Shown here: in pieces, positions 18,148-27,082 of the stretch
Numbering within the stretch: the stretch's first letter is position 1
Layout of the letters: each line of letters opens with the position of its first letter
Assembly: GCF_000828475.1 (NCBI RefSeq)
Contig: NZ_AP014648.1
Coordinates: 744,001 to 808,000, forward strand
Direction: 5' to 3'
DNA from: Methyloceanibacter caenitepidi
Lineage (GTDB): Bacteria; Pseudomonadota; Alphaproteobacteria; Rhizobiales; Methyloligellaceae
DNA: 64,000 nt
The notes under the pieces: generated by a model
The model's input: only the letters and a program-made list of their open reading frames with translations
What the model was told of the DNA's origin: nothing
Databases searched by the model: none
Program-made: the position numbers and the translations under genes

Positions 18148-19122
18148 ATGCAGTTCGCCGCCATCGCGCTGGCCGCGCTCGCCGTCGGCGGCGTGGTCTA
18201 TGTTTTGGTGATGCCGTATCTCAGCGGCGAACGGAATGTGGACAAGCGCTTCGAAGTCGCCGCCAAAGGACAGACGACGAAGCGTCAGCGCGCTGTCGTG
18301 CCGCAGCAGCTGCAAACCCGGCGCCGGCAGGTTCAGGACACGCTCAAGGACATTGAAGCCAAGCAGAAGAAGCAAAAGCGCCCTTCGCTGAGGGTGAGGC
18401 TCATGCAGGCTGGGCTCAATGTGAAGCCGCGGATGTACTACATCTTCTGTATCGTCATGGCGCTTCTCGGCGGCCTGGCCTTTCTTCTGTCCGGACTTTC
18501 GCCGATCGTGTCGCTGCTTGGCATGGTGGTTTGCGGGATTGGCTTGCCGCGCTGGCTTTTGTCCCGCCGTATCCGCTCTCGGCAGGCAAAGTTCCTGACC
18601 GAGTTCGCAAACGCGATCGACATCATCGTGCGTGGCATCCGGTCCGGTCTTCCGCTGACGGACTGTATGGAAGTTATCGCGACAGAATCGCCCGAGCCCG
18701 TTCGCAGCGAGTTCCTGGAGCTCGTGGAGCAGCAACGAATCGGCATCCCGCTGCCGCGGGCGTTCGAGCGTCTGTACGAGCGCGTACCGCTCCAAGAGGT
18801 CAGCTTCTTCTCGATCGTCATCGCCATCCAGTCGCAGACCGGCGGCAATCTTGCCGAGGCGCTCTCCAATCTGTCGGGCGTGCTGCGGGACCGCTACAAG
18901 ATGCAGGCCAAGGTCAAGGCGCTCAGCGCAGAAGCCAAGGCTTCGGCCATAATCATTGGGGCCCTGCCGCCTCTCGTGATGGCGGCTGTGTTCTTTATCT
19001 CGCCAGACTATATCTCCCTGCTTTGGACTCGGAAGGCGGGGCAGTTCATGCTGATTGCAGCGGGCGTGTGGATGCTGATCGGCATACTGGTCATGCGCAA
19101 GATGATCAATTTCGAGTTCTGA
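18148..19122 (+). CDS. tadB: Tad inner-membrane platform protein TadB
   Basis: A protein of 324 residues with an N-terminal helix, two central helices near residues 100-135, a T2SSF domain (FLTEFANAIDIIVRGIRSGL, then ESPEPVRSEFLELVEQQRIG) and C-terminal helices. With TadC it forms the inner-membrane platform that couples the CpaF motor to the pilin. The ATG at 18148 lacks a clear ribosome site. A TTG at 18130 overlapping the cpaF end lies just after GGGAGAGAAG and would add six residues, so that start is also credible. Confidence 0.92.
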   Translation: MQFAAIALAALAVGGVVYVLVMPYLSGERNVDKRFEVAAKGQTTKRQRAVVPQQLQTRRRQVQDTLKDIEAKQKKQKRPSLRVRLMQAGLNVKPRMYYIFCIVMALLGGLAFLLSGLSPIVSLLGMVVCGIGLPRWLLSRRIRSRQAKFLTEFANAIDIIVRGIRSGLPLTDCMEVIATESPEPVRSEFLELVEQQRIGIPLPRAFERLYERVPLQEVSFFSIVIAIQSQTGGNLAEALSNLSGVLRDRYKMQAKVKALSAEAKASAIIIGALPPLVMAAVFFISPDYISLLWTRKAGQFMLIAAGVWMLIGILVMRKMINFEF

Positions 19123-19136
19123 CGAACGGGCAAGCC

Positions 19137-20114
19137 ATGTCGACCCTTATCGATTTCGTGACCGATCCGAAGGCCATGGTGGTGCTCCTCACCGCGATTG
19201 CTGCCTTCGCCACGGTTGCCTCGCTGATCATGCCTTACTTCGCCGGCGACCGATTTGGCGCGCGCATGAAGTATGTCTCAAGCGAGCGTGACAAGCTCCG
19301 GGCCGAGCGCGTGGCGGCGATGGCCGACGAGAACCGTCAGGCGCGTCTGCGCAGGGAGCCGAAGAGCTTCATGAAGCAGGTCGTGGAGAGCTTCAATCTC
19401 AGCAAGGCGCTGGAGACGGACTCGACCCGGAACCGGTTGAAGATGGCGGGCTTCCGTGGCCAAGCGCCGGTCGTTGCGTTCCTGTTTTTCCGGGCCGCCT
19501 TGCCGTTCGCCGGCTTCGCCGTCGCGTTTGTCTATCTGTTCTTTGTGAACGACTTCGACCTGCCAACGATAGCGCGGCTGGGAATCTCGATCGGCGGCGC
19601 CTATCTCGGGTTCTATTTCCCGGACATCTTTATCAGCAATCTCATTCAGCGCCGGCAGAAGTCGATCACGAGCGTCTTTCCCGACTCGCTGGATCTGTTG
19701 CTGATCTGCGTCCAAGCGGGCATGTCGGTGGAGGCGGCAATGAACAAGGTGGCCGGCGAGATCGGCCCACGCTCCATCGAGCTGGCCGAAGAATTCAGCC
19801 TCACTACGGCTGAGCTATCCTATCTGCCGGAGCGGCGTCTCGCCTATGAGAACCTTGGCAAGCGGACGGGACTTGCTGCCGTGAAGGCCGTTGGGACGAG
19901 CCTCATTCAGGCGGAACGATACGGAACGGCCGTGAGCGAGGCCTTGCGCGTGCTGGCGCAAGAGAGCCGGGACATGCGCATGTCCCTTGCCGAGAAGAAG
20001 GCCGCAGCTTTGCCGCCGATGCTCACCGTGCCGATGATCGTATTCTTCCTGCCGGTGCTGTTCGTCGTCATTCTCGGTCCGGCCGGCATCCAGATCATGG
20101 ACAACTTCCGTTAG
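19137..20114 (+). CDS. tadC: Tad inner-membrane platform protein TadC
   Basis: A protein of 325 residues. Membrane segments near residues 15-35, 110-165 and 290-315 flank a T2SSF domain containing FPDSLDLLLICVQAGMSVEA and AEEFSLTTAELSYLPERRLA. It pairs with TadB as the assembly platform. The ATG at 19137 follows tadB by 14 bases; the longer frame running back to 18531 lies across tadB and is not used. It is the last gene of the cpaB-tadC operon. Confidence 0.94.
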   Translation: MSTLIDFVTDPKAMVVLLTAIAAFATVASLIMPYFAGDRFGARMKYVSSERDKLRAERVAAMADENRQARLRREPKSFMKQVVESFNLSKALETDSTRNRLKMAGFRGQAPVVAFLFFRAALPFAGFAVAFVYLFFVNDFDLPTIARLGISIGGAYLGFYFPDIFISNLIQRRQKSITSVFPDSLDLLLICVQAGMSVEAAMNKVAGEIGPRSIELAEEFSLTTAELSYLPERRLAYENLGKRTGLAAVKAVGTSLIQAERYGTAVSEALRVLAQESRDMRMSLAEKKAAALPPMLTVPMIVFFLPVLFVVILGPAGIQIMDNFR

Positions 20115-20195
20115 TTCATCGCAATTGCTGAGTCTGGGTGTTCTGTCTTCCGGGGCAGGCGATCCGCGAGGACGTCACAAGCGCGGTCACAAGAA

Positions 20196-20215
20196 AGGCG
20201 CTCCGAAGAGCGCCT
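20196..20215 (-). terminator. Rho-independent terminator of tadD
   Basis: On the minus strand, a perfect eight-base-pair stem (AGGCGCTC with GAGCGCCT) closed by a TTCG tetraloop and followed by TTTCTT, 53 bases after the tadD stop. It lies between the convergent tadC and tadD genes. Confidence 0.8.
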
Positions 20216-20267
20216 CCCTCGTTCCCTCAAAGATCGTGCTGGATCCCGCTGCGCAGTGCCCGGTGCT

Positions 20268-21296
20268 CTACCGCGACGACGATTTGGAGAACGTCGAGGT
20301 GCCGGGGCTTGAGGCCTGCGCGACCTTCGGCGGCGCGGAGATGACTTCCTCGACCGGCTTGACCATCTGAACCGTCGGAAGCGGGCGCGCTTGCTGGTGG
20401 CTCGCCGCCGCGACGGCGGGCGCTGCGGTCTTGGAGGGCGCGGTCGAACCGAAGGGCGACCAACCCTGGTCTGACTGAGCCGGAGCTTCCGGCTCGGCGG
20501 CGGCGACCGTGGTGGGCTTGGAGAGCATGTTCTTCAAATACGCAACGCTCCGCTTGGCCTGGGTCTCGCCGACATCGACGGCGGCGACGTCCTTGGCCTC
20601 GTTGTACTTGCCTTGGACGCCGAGAACGAGCGCGAGATTCTGGCGCAAGCGTTTGTCGCTGTGACCCTCCTTCTCGGCCTTGCGAAGGAGGGCTTCGGCC
20701 TGCTTGGCCTTGCCGTCCAACGCATAAGACAGAGCTAAGTTGTTGATCACGGACGTGGAGTCGGGCTTCTGCCGCAGGGCCGCCTGATAGTATTGCTGAG
20801 CCTTCGCGTGGTCGCCGCTCTTGGCGGCGAGCGTGCCCTGAGCCGAAAGCGTCTTCCAGTCCTTGACGCCTTTCTCCTCGGCGGTCTGGAGCGCCTTGGT
20901 GGCGACGCTGACCTGGCCGGTCTCGAGCGCGACCTTGCCGATCTCGGCGGCGAGCTCCGGATTGTTCGGATTGGCCGCGTAGGCGGTCTGCAGCACTTCG
21001 AACGCGCGCTTCTTATTGCCCAATGCCCGCAGGGCTGCGGAATAGCCGAGCGCATTGCGCGCGTTGGTGGGGTCCTTGTTGTAGGCGTCGTTCCACTTGG
21101 TCGTGGCCTCGAACGCCTCGGCGGCGGTCATCTGTACTTCGGGCGGCTTCTTCTTGAAGAGGCCGAGCCCGCCATTGGCGAGTCCGCCGCCCAAACCCCC
21201 GCCGGAATGGCCGCAACCTCCAAGGAGCACCGCGGCGGCGGATGTCGCCAGCAGCGCTATCAGCATCGAATGTCGCGGAGAATGGTTGCGGACCAT
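20268..21296 (-). CDS. tadD: Tetratricopeptide-repeat lipoprotein TadD
   Basis: A protein of 342 residues. The N-terminal signal ends in a lipobox-type LLGGC, giving an outer-membrane or periplasmic lipoprotein. Residues about 60-240 contain several tetratricopeptide repeats (for example ARNALGYSAALRALGNKKRA and HAKAQQYYQAALRQKPDSTS). The last 80 residues are Ala/Pro/Ser-rich. TadD acts as a pilotin-like factor for the Tad secretin. It is transcribed opposite to tadC and separated from the cpa operon, a common arrangement in Rhizobiales. A GGGGA site precedes the ATG. Confidence 0.9.
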   Translation of the reverse strand: MVRNHSPRHSMLIALLATSAAAVLLGGCGHSGGGLGGGLANGGLGLFKKKPPEVQMTAAEAFEATTKWNDAYNKDPTNARNALGYSAALRALGNKKRAFEVLQTAYAANPNNPELAAEIGKVALETGQVSVATKALQTAEEKGVKDWKTLSAQGTLAAKSGDHAKAQQYYQAALRQKPDSTSVINNLALSYALDGKAKQAEALLRKAEKEGHSDKRLRQNLALVLGVQGKYNEAKDVAAVDVGETQAKRSVAYLKNMLSKPTTVAAAEPEAPAQSDQGWSPFGSTAPSKTAAPAVAAASHQQARPLPTVQMVKPVEEVISAPPKVAQASSPGTSTFSKSSSR

Positions 21297-21389
21297 AAGT
21301 GTGACTGTCCCCAGCGGGCGAGGGTCGGTGCGCCCGGCGTTTCTGGCATGCTTTGTTGAGTGTCATGATGTGGGACAGATGTATAAAAA

Positions 21390-21405
21390 GTCTTAACCAT
21401 AAGAC
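21390..21405 (-). terminator. Possible weak terminator after the GST gene
   Basis: On the minus strand, a six-base-pair stem (GTCTTA with TAAGAC), a four-base loop and then TTTTTAT, 88 bases after the GST stop and about 90 bases before tadD. The stem is short and AT-rich, so an operator for tadD is an alternative reading. Confidence 0.4.
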
Positions 21406-21492
21406 GGCGCACGCACCGCCATGGCTCACGTCCCGGCGCCGCGGCCGCCGCCGGTCCGCGCGCGATTGCACGGCACTCGAGGAGAAGTCGGG

Positions 21493-22185
21493 CTAGACCA
21501 GCTCGCGCTCGCGCATTTCGACCTCCGCTCCCGCAAGCCAATCGGCCATGTCGGGCATCGCGTAGATGGCGTCTACATAGTCCGCGGCCGTACCGTCGTC
21601 GCCGAAATCGGCGAGAGGCACGCCATAGGTGCGGAAGCGAGTCGCGACCGGAGCATACATGGCGTCGGCATTGGTGAAGCCGCCAAACAGCAGCGGTCCG
21701 CTCTGACCGAAGCGCGCTCGTGTGTCCATCCAGATTGCCACGACCCGGCGGATATTGTTCTCCAAGGTCTCGCTCAGCTCCGGCATCGGAAACCGCGAAA
21801 TGAGATCCATGGGCATGTCGTTGCGCAAGGCCTGAAAGCCCGCGTGCATCTCGGCCGAGACGCAGCGTGCGGCGGCGCGCGCGGCGGGATCCGCCGGCCA
21901 CAGCCCGACTTGCGGGTATTGCTCGGCGAGATATTCGACGATCGCGAGACTGTCGTAGATCACGCCGAGCTCGGTCTTGAGAGCGGGAACCTTGCCTGAA
22001 GGCGAGCGCTTGAAGATCTCTGCCTTGCTCTCGGGCATCCTCAGGCGGATGCGGTCCTCGGCGAACGGAACCCCGCAAGCCTTAAGCGATAACCAGGGGC
22101 GCAGGCTCCACGACGAGTAGTTCTTGTCGCCAATTACCAACGTGTAGCCCGTACCGGTCATCGTTCCGCCTTCCGTCGTTGTCAT
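21493..22185 (-). CDS. Glutathione S-transferase family protein
   Basis: A protein of 230 residues. The N-terminal thioredoxin-like half has NYSSWSLRPWLSLKACGVPF and the glutathione-binding pattern SPSGKVPALKTELGVIYDSL with the cis-proline and YDS-type motif. The C-terminal half is helical. Substrate is unknown; such enzymes are cytosolic and detoxify or isomerise electrophiles. The ATG at 22185 has a GGGGAG site; an internal ATG eight codons later is also possible. It is divergent from the aminopeptidase gene with only 21 bases between start codons if the outer starts are used, so the promoters overlap. Confidence 0.88.
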   Translation of the reverse strand: MTTTEGGTMTGTGYTLVIGDKNYSSWSLRPWLSLKACGVPFAEDRIRLRMPESKAEIFKRSPSGKVPALKTELGVIYDSLAIVEYLAEQYPQVGLWPADPAARAAARCVSAEMHAGFQALRNDMPMDLISRFPMPELSETLENNIRRVVAIWMDTRARFGQSGPLLFGGFTNADAMYAPVATRFRTYGVPLADFGDDGTAADYVDAIYAMPDMADWLAGAEVEMRERELV

Positions 22186-22206
22186 GTTTCCGCTCCCCTG
22201 CCATTA

Positions 22207-23661
22207 ATGCGCGGCCCCTTCAAGACTCATCCGGGATTTTTCATGCAAACACACGTGACCTCGCTCGATCCTTTGCGCCAAACGCTCGAAGACTTGGTTC
22301 TGGAGCCGGGCTCGCCCTCCATCCCCATCGAACTCGTGGCGTCGGGTGAGGATGTGTCGCGGCTTGGCACCCGCGCGGCGCGCTGGGTCGAAGCGCGGGG
22401 GTGGAAGCCCAGCCAAGGGTCGGTGCTTCTGGTTCCCAGCGGGGATGGCGCGATCGAAATGGTTCTTTTGGGTACGGGCGGATCGGATTGGGTCGCGGAA
22501 GCTCCTATGCTCACGGGTGCGCTTCCTGGCGTGCTGCCGGCGGGCGACTATCGCTTTGCCGGGGAACTGCCCAACCCCGATCTGGCGGCGCTCGGTTTTC
22601 TGAAGGGCTGCTACCGATTTACCCGCTACAAGTCCGGCGGCAGCGGCGACGCGAAGCGCCTCGTACTGCCCGAGAGGGCGGATCGCCCACATGTCTTGGC
22701 GTTGGCGGAGGCCGTTTATCTCGGGCGCGACCTCATCAATACACCGGCCAACGATCTGGGGCCTGGCGAGCTCGAGGCCGTGGCGCGCGACGTCGCCAAG
22801 ACGTTCGGGGCAACCATCAAGGTCACCGAAGGCTCGAACCTGCTGGCCGACAACTTCCCCATGATCCATGCGGTCGGCCGTGCGAGCGACCGGGCTCCGC
22901 GCCTGATCGACCTTCATTGGGGATCGGAAAGCGCGCCGAAGGTCACCATTGTCGGCAAAGGCATCTGCTTCGATACGGGCGGACTCAACCTCAAGCCGGG
23001 CAACGCCATGAACCTGATGAAGAAGGACATGGGCGGCGCCGCTGCGGCGCTGGCGTTCGCGGTGATGGTGATGCGCACCAAGCTGCCGGTCCGCCTGCGC
23101 GTCATCATCCCGGCTGCGGACAACTCGGTTGCAGGCAACGCCTTCCGCCCCGGCGACATCCTGCCCAGCCGCAACGGCATGACGGTCGAGATCGGCAACA
23201 CCGACGCGGAAGGGCGGCTGGTGCTGGCCGACGCGATCAGCCTGGCCGACGAAGAGGCGCCCGATTATCTCGTGACCTTCGCGACGCTGACGGGCGCGGC
23301 GCGCGTGGCGCTGGGGCCCGATCTTCCACCGTTCTATGCAACCGACGAGGCGTTCGCCGAGGGCATGATCCAGGCGGCGTCCGCGGTCGGCGATCCCATC
23401 TGGCGTATGCCGTTCTGGGCACCCTACGACAACATGCTCAAGAGCAGCATCGCCGACGTCAACCACATCTCCGACGGTCCATTCGCCGGCTCGGTGACGG
23501 CGGCGCTCTTCCTCAAGCGTTTCGTGAAGGACGCCAAGTGCTACGCACATCTCGACATCTACGGCTGGGTCCCGAGCGCGCAGCCGGGGCGTCCGCGTGG
23601 CGGCGAGCCTCATGCGGCACGCGCGTTGTATGAGTACTTTCGCGGAGAACTGAACGCGTGA
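22207..23661 (+). CDS. Leucyl aminopeptidase family protein (M17)
   Basis: A protein of 484 residues. The M17 catalytic core is clear: VGKGICFDTGGLNLKPG, the lysine/aspartate block MKKDMGGAAAALA and the signature NTDAEGRL. These ligands bind two metal ions and the enzyme removes N-terminal residues from peptides in the cytoplasm. An internal ATG at 22243 would remove 12 residues and is a plausible true start. Its stop overlaps the GTG start of the NlpC/P60 gene by four bases, indicating translational coupling and a shared pathway, probably peptide or murein peptide breakdown. Confidence 0.93.
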   Translation: MRGPFKTHPGFFMQTHVTSLDPLRQTLEDLVLEPGSPSIPIELVASGEDVSRLGTRAARWVEARGWKPSQGSVLLVPSGDGAIEMVLLGTGGSDWVAEAPMLTGALPGVLPAGDYRFAGELPNPDLAALGFLKGCYRFTRYKSGGSGDAKRLVLPERADRPHVLALAEAVYLGRDLINTPANDLGPGELEAVARDVAKTFGATIKVTEGSNLLADNFPMIHAVGRASDRAPRLIDLHWGSESAPKVTIVGKGICFDTGGLNLKPGNAMNLMKKDMGGAAAALAFAVMVMRTKLPVRLRVIIPAADNSVAGNAFRPGDILPSRNGMTVEIGNTDAEGRLVLADAISLADEEAPDYLVTFATLTGAARVALGPDLPPFYATDEAFAEGMIQAASAVGDPIWRMPFWAPYDNMLKSSIADVNHISDGPFAGSVTAALFLKRFVKDAKCYAHLDIYGWVPSAQPGRPRGGEPHAARALYEYFRGELNA

Positions 23662-24515
23662 CCAAGCTCGATCCACGCCGGCTTGCTTTCCGCAGCGATC
23701 TCGCGGCCGAGAGTTTGCGTGGTGTGGTCGACGCGCGTCGCTACGTGCAAGGAGAGCGCCGCCAGGTCGCTGCCGGCACCTTGCCGTTGCGCCGTGAGCC
23801 GCGTGACGATGCCAATCTCGACACCGAGGCGCTGCATGGCGAGACCCTTGTCGTGTTCCACGAGGCCGACGGCTGGTCCTGGGTCCAACTCGATCACGAC
23901 GGCTATGTGGGCTACGTGCCGAGCGCGGGGCTAGGCCGCGTGGGCGCACCGGCGACCCATCGGATTGCCGCCCTTCGCACTTACGTCTTTCCGGAGCCAG
24001 ACGCCAAGGTGCCCCCGCAAGGGATGCTCAGCCTGAACGCACGCGTGAGTGTGAGCGAGGAGGGCGGGCGTTATGTCCCCCTCGACACCGGCGGCTACGT
24101 CTATGCCAGCCATATCGTGCGTGTCGGCGAGCATGCGCCGGATTTCGTCACGGTCGCCGAAGGATTTCTCGGCGCGCCTTATCTGTGGGGCGGGCGTACC
24201 AGCGTCGGACTGGATTGCTCCGGGCTTGTGCAATTGGCAGCCGCGGCCGCAGGGCATGCGTTGCCGCGCGATGCGGACATGCAAGAGGCCGAGGCCGGCG
24301 AGCCGCTCGACATTGCGGGGGGTGTCGACCTCCAGCGCGGCGATCTCGTTTTCTGGGAAGGCCATGTGGGCATCATGACCAGCGCCGACGAGTTCTTGCA
24401 CGCCAACGCCTATCACATGGCAGTGGAGCGCGAGCCGTTCGAAGAGGCTCGGCAGCGCATCAAGGACGCAGGCTTCGAGGTCACGAGCGCGCGGCGCCTC
24501 GTTGCCAAGCCCTAA
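23658..24515 (+). CDS. SH3b-NlpC/P60 cysteine peptidase (C40), cytoplasmic, YkfC-like
   Basis: A protein of 285 residues starting at a GTG that overlaps the aminopeptidase stop. There is no signal peptide, so it should be cytoplasmic. Two SH3b-like segments (residues about 30-95 and 100-150) precede the NlpC/P60 domain with the nucleophile in GLDCSGLVQLA, catalytic histidine in EGHVGIM and a later polar residue near HANAYHM. Cytoplasmic enzymes of this build, like YkfC, cleave gamma-D-glutamyl-diamino acid bonds in murein peptides. Coupling to an M17 aminopeptidase and convergence on a yej-type importer support that role, but the substrate is inferred. Confidence 0.88.
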   Translation: MTKLDPRRLAFRSDLAAESLRGVVDARRYVQGERRQVAAGTLPLRREPRDDANLDTEALHGETLVVFHEADGWSWVQLDHDGYVGYVPSAGLGRVGAPATHRIAALRTYVFPEPDAKVPPQGMLSLNARVSVSEEGGRYVPLDTGGYVYASHIVRVGEHAPDFVTVAEGFLGAPYLWGGRTSVGLDCSGLVQLAAAAAGHALPRDADMQEAEAGEPLDIAGGVDLQRGDLVFWEGHVGIMTSADEFLHANAYHMAVEREPFEEARQRIKDAGFEVTSARRLVAKP

Positions 24516-24524
24516 CCCGAAGCT

Positions 24525-26159
24525 TTAAGTGGAGACTGCGTCAGCGGGTGTCGTCTCGAGCTCGAAGGCCGCGGCCAACAGCGCCTTCGTATAATCCGTC
24601 TGCGGATTGGCGAACACCTCCTGCGACGGGCCTTGCTCCACGACCTTGCCGTGCCGCAGCACGATGATCGAGTTGGCCAGCGCGCGGACGACCTTCAGAT
24701 CGTGGCTGATGAAAAGATAGGCCAGCCTGTGTTTCTTTTGGAGGTCCCGCAGCAGGTCGACGATCTGCGCCTGCACGGAGACGTCGAGCGCCGACGTCGG
24801 CTCGTCAAGGATCAAGAATTTCGGTTCGAGCACGAGCGCGCGGGCAATGGCGATGCGCTGACGCTGGCCGCCTGAGAACTCGTGCGGATAACGGTCACGA
24901 ACCTTCGGATCGAGCCCCACCTCTGTGAGTGCCCGCGCCACCCGCGCATCGCGATCCTCGCGCGATATGTCCGGATTCTGGATCAGCAGACCTTCCTCGA
25001 TGATCTGCCCGATGGACATGCGCGGACTCAAGGACCCGTAGGGGTCCTGGAACACGATCTGCAGATCCTTGCGCAAGGGCCGCATCTGTTTCGAGTTGTA
25101 GCCGTCGATGCGCTGGCCGAGATAGACGATCGGGCCGTTGCTGGAGATGAGACGCAGGATTGCCTGGCCGAGCGTGGTCTTGCCGGAGCCGGACTCTCCG
25201 ACCACACCGAGGGTCTGGCCTTCCCTGACATCCACATCGACGCCGTCCACCGCTTTGACATGGCCGACCGTCTTGCGCAGGAACCCGCGCTTGATCGGAA
25301 ACCACACCTTCAGATCGTCGGTCTTGAGAATCGTCTTCGCGTTGGCGTCGGCCGGGGGTGGGGAGCCTTTCGGCTCCGAGGCGATGAGATGCTTCGTGTA
25401 GTCGTCCTGCGGGTTCTCGAAGATGTCTTTGGTCAAACCATGTTCGACAATCTTGCCGCGATGCATGACGCAAACATGGTCGGCCATCTTGCGCACGATT
25501 CCGAGGTCGTGCGTGATGAGCAGCATCGCCATGTTGAACTCGGCCTTGAGGTCCAACAGGAGTTCGAGGATTTGCGCCTGGATGGTCACGTCGAGCGCCG
25601 TCGTAGGCTCATCGGCGATCAGGAGATCGGGCTCGTTGGCCAGCGCCATAGCGATCATCACGCGTTGGCGTTGACCGCCCGACAGCTGGTGCGGATACGA
25701 ACCGAGCCGCTCCTCCGGATTCTGTATGCCGACCTTGGTGAGAAGATCGAGAATGCGCGAGCGCGCCTTCGCCCCCGTGATCCCCATATGGATACGCAGG
25801 ACCTCGGCGATTTGCTGATCGATCGTGTGAAGCGGATTGAGCGAGGTCATCGGCTCCTGGAAGATCATAGAGATCTGATTGCCGCGCACATGGCGCAGGC
25901 CTTCAGGCGGCAGCGCCAGGAGATTCTCGCCTTTGAAGTGGATCGCCCCGCGCGGATGCGAGGCCGCTGGGTAGGGGAGAAGCTGCAGGATCGACAAGGC
26001 CGAGACGGTCTTGCCGGACCCGGACTCGCCGACGAGCGCGAGCGTCTCGCCGTGGTCAATCTCGAACGAGACATCCTTGACCGCGTGTGTGACCTTGTCG
26101 CCCGCGTGGAAATTTACGCATAGATTGTCGACGGTCAGAAGCTTGGGCTTGTCGGTCAT
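24525..26159 (-). CDS. yejF: Oligopeptide ABC transporter ATP-binding protein, two-domain (YejF-like)
   Basis: A protein of 544 residues made of two fused ABC ATPase domains. Each has Walker A ([30 protein letters not shown]), a signature ([24 protein letters not shown]) and Walker B ([23 protein letters not shown]). This is the YejF/DppDF-type arrangement that drives peptide uptake through the inner membrane. Its ATG overlaps the stop of a cation-efflux gene by four bases, so it lies at the end of the yej operon. It converges on the NlpC/P60 gene with nine bases between stops. Confidence 0.93.
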   Translation of the reverse strand: MTDKPKLLTVDNLCVNFHAGDKVTHAVKDVSFEIDHGETLALVGESGSGKTVSALSILQLLPYPAASHPRGAIHFKGENLLALPPEGLRHVRGNQISMIFQEPMTSLNPLHTIDQQIAEVLRIHMGITGAKARSRILDLLTKVGIQNPEERLGSYPHQLSGGQRQRVMIAMALANEPDLLIADEPTTALDVTIQAQILELLLDLKAEFNMAMLLITHDLGIVRKMADHVCVMHRGKIVEHGLTKDIFENPQDDYTKHLIASEPKGSPPPADANAKTILKTDDLKVWFPIKRGFLRKTVGHVKAVDGVDVDVREGQTLGVVGESGSGKTTLGQAILRLISSNGPIVYLGQRIDGYNSKQMRPLRKDLQIVFQDPYGSLSPRMSIGQIIEEGLLIQNPDISREDRDARVARALTEVGLDPKVRDRYPHEFSGGQRQRIAIARALVLEPKFLILDEPTSALDVSVQAQIVDLLRDLQKKHRLAYLFISHDLKVVRALANSIIVLRHGKVVEQGPSQEVFANPQTDYTKALLAAAFELETTPADAVST

Positions 26160-27073
26160 GGGAAAGCTCGATGAGGTTCATCCGTCGCGTCGGCGCACGC
26201 GGTGCACTCGACTTCAACCGTCGCGTGATCCAGATTGAATTTTTCCTTCAGCCGCGCTTTGACGCCCTTCACGACCGTGTCGATCTGCGCCGCGTCGCCG
26301 ATGACCGCGTGCAGGGTCGCCATGCGGCGCGACTGGGTGATGGACCACACATGCACGTGGTGGACCTCATCCACCCCGGGTACGTTGTCCACGAGGTCCG
26401 GCGCGATGTCGCGCGTATCGAGTTCCTGCGGTGCGCCCTCGAGCATAATATGCGCCGACTCCGTCACAACGAACCAGCCGCTCCGCAGGATGATCACCGC
26501 GACAAGGATCGACAGCAGCGGGTCGATCGGCGTCCAGCCGGTCAGCATGATGACCGCGCCCGCGATCAACGCAGCCACCGAGCCGAGCAGGTCGCCCAGC
26601 ACATGCAGGGCCGCGCCGCGCACATTGAGGTTCTCGCGGTCGGCGCCGCGCAGAAGAACGAAAGATATGATGTTGACGAGCAGGCCGGCGACGCCGATGA
26701 CGACCATGATGCCGCCTGCTACATGAGCCTCGCCAGCGATCAGCCGGCTGATGGCCTCGTAGACGATCCAGCCGGCGATCACGAATAGAGCGAGGCCGTT
26801 GGTGAAGGCAACCAACACCTGAAAGCGGTCGAAGCCATACGTGCGCTTCCAGTCGGCAGGGCGCCGCGCCAGCCGGAACGCGAACCACGCAAGTCCGAGC
26901 GCCGCGAAATCGGTCAACATGTGCCCGGCATCGGCGATCAGCGCCAAGGAGTTGGCGACGATGCCACCGGCGAGCTCGACGATCATGAAGCCGCCTGTCA
27001 GAAGGGCGGCGATTCCCATGCGGGTTTCGTTCTTTGCAGTCACCGTGTGGCTATGGTCGTGCGAACCGTGCAT
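26156..27073 (-). CDS. Cation diffusion facilitator family transporter (ZitB/CzcD-like)
   Basis: A protein of 305 residues. A histidine-bearing N-terminus (HGSHDHSHT) precedes six membrane helices. The metal sites of the CDF family appear as LIADAGHMLTD in helix 2 and ALHVLGDLLGS in helix 5. The C-terminal cytoplasmic domain has HHVHVWSITQ. It should export zinc or a similar divalent ion in exchange for protons. It lies between yejE (nine-base gap) and yejF (ATGA overlap), which is unusual for a peptide importer operon. Confidence 0.9.
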   Translation of the reverse strand: MHGSHDHSHTVTAKNETRMGIAALLTGGFMIVELAGGIVANSLALIADAGHMLTDFAALGLAWFAFRLARRPADWKRTYGFDRFQVLVAFTNGLALFVIAGWIVYEAISRLIAGEAHVAGGIMVVIGVAGLLVNIISFVLLRGADRENLNVRGAALHVLGDLLGSVAALIAGAVIMLTGWTPIDPLLSILVAVIILRSGWFVVTESAHIMLEGAPQELDTRDIAPDLVDNVPGVDEVHHVHVWSITQSRRMATLHAVIGDAAQIDTVVKGVKARLKEKFNLDHATVEVECTACADATDEPHRAFP

Positions 27074-27082
27074 TGAGCTCCC

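Noticed and set aside
22204..23949. A 581-residue minus-strand frame opposite the aminopeptidase gene
   Set aside because: Arg/His-rich shadow of a gene with intact M17 motifs.
24882..26123. A 413-residue plus-strand frame opposite yejF
   Set aside because: The minus-strand gene has two full ABC ATPase domains; the plus frame has no recognisable motif.
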